Shown here: positions 16,472 to 19,558 of the stretch, one piece after another
How positions within the stretch are numbered: the first letter of the stretch is position 1
Layout of the letters: every line of letters begins with the position of its first letter
Assembly: GCA_003694355.1 (NCBI GenBank)
Contig: RFKI01000243.1
Location: forward strand, 1-19,558
Reading direction: 5' to 3'
From: Bdellovibrio sp.
GTDB lineage: Bacteria; Bdellovibrionota; Bdellovibrionia; Bdellovibrionales; UBA1609
DNA: 19,558 nt
Notes under the pieces: generated by a model
Seen by the model: the letters and a program-made list of their open reading frames with translations, nothing else
The model's database searches: none
What the model was told of the DNA's origin: nothing
Program-made: the position numbers and the translations under genes

Positions 16472-16492
16472 GTTGGAATGAGGAGAGAGTCA

Positions 16493-17686
16493 ATGACCAC
16501 TGAAGTAAAAGATCCAGGAAAGTATGAAGTGTCAAAGGGTTTTAGAACAACCTACTGGGTGTTTATGTTTCTTGGCATTTTAACTTTTATTGTGGCACTT
16601 ATAAAAAACCCTGAAAGAGGGTGGGTGGCTTTTTTAGTGCCCTTTTTCTTTTTTACGAGCATCGCTTTGGGAGGGCTGTTTTTTACAGCCATCCAGCATG
16701 TTACAAAAGCTGGTTGGAGCGTCAATGTTCGACGTTTTTGTGAAGCTCAGACAAGTTTTTTACCATTTGCTTTTCTGGCAGCTCTTTTAATTCTTTTTTT
16801 CGGTGGAAATTATCTCTATGAATGGTTTCATCCCCATGAAGTGGCAAGGGACCATCTTTTAGCTCACAAGGCTCCCTATTTGAACAAAACCTTTTTTGCC
16901 ATCCGTCTGGTTCTTTTCTTTGGAGTTTGGTGGATTTTTCAGAAGGTCATCGTGGGGTGGTCTTTAGCTCAGGATGAATCAGGTGATGAAAGCATTACTC
17001 AAAAACTGGTTGGTGTTTCGGTAGGTTTTGTTTTGTTTTTTGCTCTTAGTTACTCCTTCTTTAGTGTGGACTCCTTAATGAGCCTTGAACCTCATTGGTT
17101 TAGTACTATTTTCGGAGTGTATTGCTTTGCCGGCCTTTTTCAAAGCACCATTGCCACAATGATTCTGACAATTTACTTCCTGAAAAAGAAGCATCTTTTA
17201 TCTGGTTTCGTAAATGAAAATCATTATCATGACCTTGGTAAGTTCCTTTTTGCTTTTACAGTTTTTTGGGCTTATATAGCCTTTAGTCAGTTTATGTTAA
17301 TTTGGTATGCCAACTTACCTGAAGAAACATTTTGGTACATTCCTCGAGTACAAGGTGGTTGGACGGCTGTTTCTCTTTCCCTTTTATTTTTTAAATTCAT
17401 TGTGCCCTTTCTGGCTCTATTACCTCGATGGGCCAAACGAACACCCACATACTTGGCTGCTGTTTCTATCTGGATTTTGGTAATGCAATATGTAGATATT
17501 TATTGGATGGCTTATCCTGCTTTTTTTAGAGAGGCACCTGTTTTCTCCTTTTATGAGCTTTTTATTTTCTTGGGATTTTTTGGGTTGTTCCTTTTTTCGA
17601 TTTCTCGCTTTTTATCCAGAAATAACCTTGTTCCCATAAAAGACCCTCGCATTGAGGAGTCTCTCCACCACCATGTGGTTTATTAG
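16493..17686 (+). CDS. actF: Alternative complex III subunit ActF, second NrfD-like membrane protein
   Basis: I choose ATG 16493 because AGGAGAG (16481-16487) sits five bases upstream. The in-frame ATG at 16478 would place that site inside the gene. The 397-residue protein has about ten transmembrane helices. Landmarks are YWVFMFLGILTF, GGLFFTAIQHVTKAGWSVNVRRFCE, VDSLMSLEPHWFSTIFGVYCFAGLFQSTIA, NHYHDLGKFLFAFTVFWAYIAFSQFMLIWYANLPEET and MQYVDIYWMAYPAF. These are diagnostic of the ActF type (quinol:cytochrome c oxidoreductase quinone-binding subunit 2). It is a structural relative of ActC and may have a role in proton movement, which remains debated. It is the last gene of the operon; no actG, SCO or oxidase genes follow before thrS. 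Confidence 0.92.
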   Translation: MTTEVKDPGKYEVSKGFRTTYWVFMFLGILTFIVALIKNPERGWVAFLVPFFFFTSIALGGLFFTAIQHVTKAGWSVNVRRFCEAQTSFLPFAFLAALLILFFGGNYLYEWFHPHEVARDHLLAHKAPYLNKTFFAIRLVLFFGVWWIFQKVIVGWSLAQDESGDESITQKLVGVSVGFVLFFALSYSFFSVDSLMSLEPHWFSTIFGVYCFAGLFQSTIATMILTIYFLKKKHLLSGFVNENHYHDLGKFLFAFTVFWAYIAFSQFMLIWYANLPEETFWYIPRVQGGWTAVSLSLLFFKFIVPFLALLPRWAKRTPTYLAAVSIWILVMQYVDIYWMAYPAFFREAPVFSFYELFIFLGFFGLFLFSISRFLSRNNLVPIKDPRIEESLHHHVVY

Positions 17687-17757
17687 TGATCTTAGGGACT
17701 TATATTTAAGTGGGAGCCTCTGGAAGCTCAAAGCCAGGGGTTGAAGGTATGGTTAAA

Positions 17758-17787
17758 TTGACAGGTTTTATTTTTTATGAATATAAT
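17758..17787 (+). promoter_or_regulatory. thrS: Near-consensus sigma70 promoter for thrS
   Basis: TTGACA (17758-17763) and TATAAT (17782-17787) match both sigma70 hexamers perfectly, with an 18-base spacer. Transcription would start near 17794 and give a leader of roughly 95 bases before thrS. The region before it (17687-17757) contains a weak dyad CCTCTGG/CCAGGGG (17717-17723, 17734-17740) without a T run. An efficient act terminator is therefore not evident. Confidence 0.8.
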
Positions 17788-17830
17788 TTTTCTACCTTTA
17801 GCGTGAGCACTTAAAGGAGAAGAGGTTTTA

Positions 17831-17890
17831 GTGATTCCAATAAATAACAAGAATTTTAGGTCCCTTAAGGCACAGAAGTTCGTTTCATAA
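17831..17890 (+). CDS. Possible 19-residue leader peptide overlapping the thrS start
   Basis: A GTG codon preceded by AAAGGAGAAGAGG opens a frame encoding MIPINNKNFRSLKAQKFVS (initiator GTG read as Met). It ends with TAA at 17888-17890, and that stop overlaps the thrS ATG as TAATG. The ribosome site here is far stronger than anything in front of thrS itself. The arrangement suggests translational coupling. No threonine codons occur, so classical threonine attenuation is not indicated. Such a short frame can arise by chance. Confidence 0.4.
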   Translation: MIPINNKNFRSLKAQKFVS

Positions 17891-19558
17891 TGCCTGTTCG
17901 CATTTATCTTCCTGACAATAGCTTTAAAGAGTTTGAAAAGCCGCCAACAGGTTTGGAAGTGGCTGAACAAATTGGTCCTCGTTTAGCAAAGGAAACCGTA
18001 GGCGTTTTGGTAAATGGAGAACTGAGGGATTTGCGGTTACCGTTAGATGATGGGGCTCATGTCCGTCTTGTGACTTTAAAAGACTCTAAGTCCTTGGAGG
18101 TGATTCGCCATTCAGCAGCTCATGTGATGGCTCAAGCGGTTCAGGAGCTTTGGCCTGATGTGAAAGTGACAATTGGGCCAGTCATAGAAAATGGTTTTTA
18201 TTATGACTTTGATTCTCCAAGACCGTTTACAGCAGAAGACCTTGAAAAAATAGAACTTAAAATGCAAGAGATTATCCAACGAAAAACCCCTGTGGTGCGA
18301 GAGGAGTGGGAAGCTGAAAAGGCCATTGAGGTATTTGATAAAATGGGGGAGCGATTTAAGGTTGAGATTATTAAGGACCTGGGAGAAGACAAGGTCAGCA
18401 TTTATCGTCAGGGGGAGTGGTTTGATCTCTGCCGTGGCCCCCATGTTCAACATTTGGGACAGATTAAAGCGGTGAAGGTTTTGCATCAGTCAGGAGCTTA
18501 TTGGCGAGGAGATGAAAAAAGAGAGCAACTTCAGCGCATTTATGGGACAGCTTTTAATGATAAAAAAGAGTTACGACAGTATCTTCAAAATTTAGAGGAA
18601 GCGAAAAAGCGGGATCACCGTAAGTTAGGAAAGGAATTAGGGCTTTTTTACTTTTCGGCTTTGTCTCCTGGTTCTCCTTTTTTTACGCCTAAAGGAAGTG
18701 TTATTTACAATGAACTTCAAAATTTTATACGAGAGAAATATAGAGAGTATAATTATCAGGAAGTGGTAACACCTCAAATTTTCGATGTGGAGTTATATCG
18801 TCAGTCTGGGCATTATGAAAATTATCGTGAAAATATGTATTTTACAAAAATCGATGAGCGTGACTTTTCAGTCAAACCTATGAACTGCCCAGGACATTGT
18901 CTTCTTTATAGTATGGAGAAAAAGTCTTACCGGGATTTGCCATGGAGGGTGGCTGATTTTGGTCGTCTCCATCGTTATGAAAGAAGTGGCGTGCTTCATG
19001 GCTTAACAAGAGTGAGAAGCTTTGCTCAGGATGATGCTCACATTTTTTGTCGAATGGATCAGTTGCAGGAAGAAATTCGTCTTTTTATGAAATTTCTGGA
19101 CGAAGTTTATCAGAAATTGGGGATGACGGAGTATAAGGTTTATTTTTCTACGCGGCCTGAAAAGCGTATGGGTTCAGATGAAGTGTGGGATCAGGCGGAG
19201 AAATCCTTGGAAGAGGCTCTTAAAGGGCTCCAGATGGAATATACAGTGAATGAGGGCGATGGTGCCTTTTATGGGCCTAAATTAGATATTATGTTTGTGG
19301 ATGCTTTGAAACGGCCGTGGCAACTAGGCACTTTACAGTGTGATTTTAATATGCCTGAGGCCTTTCGTTTGAAGTTTGTGGGACAGGATAATAAAGAGCA
19401 TCAGCCCGTGATGCTCCATCGGGCCATTTTGGGTTCTTTGGAGCGGTTTATTGGTGTTTATTTGGAGCATACGGCTGGTCGACTGCCTCTGTGGCTTTCT
19501 CCTGTTCAAGTGAGGATCCTTAATATAACAGAAAAGCAAGAAGCCTACTGTAAAGAGG
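17890..19558 (+). CDS. thrS: Threonyl-tRNA synthetase (cut by the right edge)
   Basis: The first 556 codons are present; the family is about 640 residues, so the end of the anticodon-binding domain lies beyond the window. Order of parts: a TGS domain from MPVRIYLPDNSFKEF to about residue 60, then the editing domain with RHSAAHVMAQAV (H-x-x-x-H). The class II catalytic core has MNCPGHCLLY, RVRSFAQDDAHIF and VMLHRAILGSLERF, whose Cys and two His residues are the zinc ligands that select threonine. The ending GRLPLWLSPVQVRILNI begins the C-terminal domain. It charges tRNA-Thr in the cytoplasm. The ATG has no Shine-Dalgarno of its own; it sits in the overlap TAATG with a short upstream frame. In many bacteria infC, rpmI and rplT follow thrS, but that is outside view. 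Confidence 0.95.
   Translation, partial: MPVRIYLPDNSFKEFEKPPTGLEVAEQIGPRLAKETVGVLVNGELRDLRLPLDDGAHVRLVTLKDSKSLEVIRHSAAHVMAQAVQELWPDVKVTIGPVIENGFYYDFDSPRPFTAEDLEKIELKMQEIIQRKTPVVREEWEAEKAIEVFDKMGERFKVEIIKDLGEDKVSIYRQGEWFDLCRGPHVQHLGQIKAVKVLHQSGAYWRGDEKREQLQRIYGTAFNDKKELRQYLQNLEEAKKRDHRKLGKELGLFYFSALSPGSPFFTPKGSVIYNELQNFIREKYREYNYQEVVTPQIFDVELYRQSGHYENYRENMYFTKIDERDFSVKPMNCPGHCLLYSMEKKSYRDLPWRVADFGRLHRYERSGVLHGLTRVRSFAQDDAHIFCRMDQLQEEIRLFMKFLDEVYQKLGMTEYKVYFSTRPEKRMGSDEVWDQAEKSLEEALKGLQMEYTVNEGDGAFYGPKLDIMFVDALKRPWQLGTLQCDFNMPEAFRLKFVGQDNKEHQPVMLHRAILGSLERFIGVYLEHTAGRLPLWLSPVQVRILNITEKQEAYCKE

Noticed and set aside
17788..17889. Possible T-box riboswitch before thrS
   Set aside because: The leader is only about 95 bases and lacks the conserved T-box sequence and an intrinsic terminator.
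17728..18486. Minus-strand open frames opposite the thrS leader and thrS
   Set aside because: They lie antisense to a clearly recognised thrS gene and its promoter, with no family features.

Overview
The window reads as chromosomal DNA of a Gram-negative, respiring bacterium. Its genes encode an outer-membrane beta-barrel, lipoproteins, a Tat substrate and c-type cytochromes matured by the System II (ResB/CcsA) route. Base composition is moderately AT-rich. Alternative complex III, System II maturation and several PilZ (cyclic-di-GMP type) proteins would suit a member of the Bdellovibrionota or another delta-like lineage. That placement is inference; nothing here is lineage-diagnostic by eye.

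Left region (1-2655): the 3' end of a class I cytochrome c gene runs into a strong intrinsic terminator. Two short inverted-repeat-bounded segments follow (206-431 and 972-1435). They share the 13-bp end AACTGCTCGACTA and bracket a small single-heme lipoprotein gene (539-967). Next comes a beta-barrel outer-membrane protein with a heme c motif at its mature N-terminus (1510-2655).

Middle region (2652-6943): two PilZ genes lie head to head around a spacer with a perfect 22-bp palindrome. One encodes a four-helix membrane protein and the other a receiver-like/PilZ protein. Each converges on its outer neighbour with stop codons overlapping in the same four bases, TTAA. A PduO-type cobalamin adenosyltransferase gene and a two-domain GNAT-like gene form a tight minus-strand pair. 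An N-formylglutamate amidohydrolase-like gene diverges from them.

Right region (7064-17686): resB and ccsA overlap by 8 bp and form the heme-attachment machinery of System II. After a 279-bp regulatory gap comes a complete alternative complex III operon, actA-actB-actC-actD-actE-actF, with overlaps or gaps under about 25 bp. It encodes a pentaheme cytochrome, a molybdopterin-like/Fe-S protein, two NrfD-type quinol-site membrane subunits, a DUF3341 subunit and a monoheme lipoprotein. The complex oxidises quinol and passes electrons to cytochrome c or an oxidase. Its heme subunits need the ResB/CcsA machinery encoded just upstream, which explains the linkage. No cytochrome oxidase genes follow actF inside the window.

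Right end (17687-19558): a near-ideal sigma70 promoter, a possible 19-codon leader ORF whose stop overlaps the next start (TAATG), and thrS, truncated by the window edge.

The most unusual items are the heme-tagged porin, the paired inverted-repeat elements around the heme lipoprotein gene, the possible coupled leader ORF of thrS, and the palindrome between the PilZ genes. No rRNA, tRNA, CRISPR array or recognisable transposase gene was seen.
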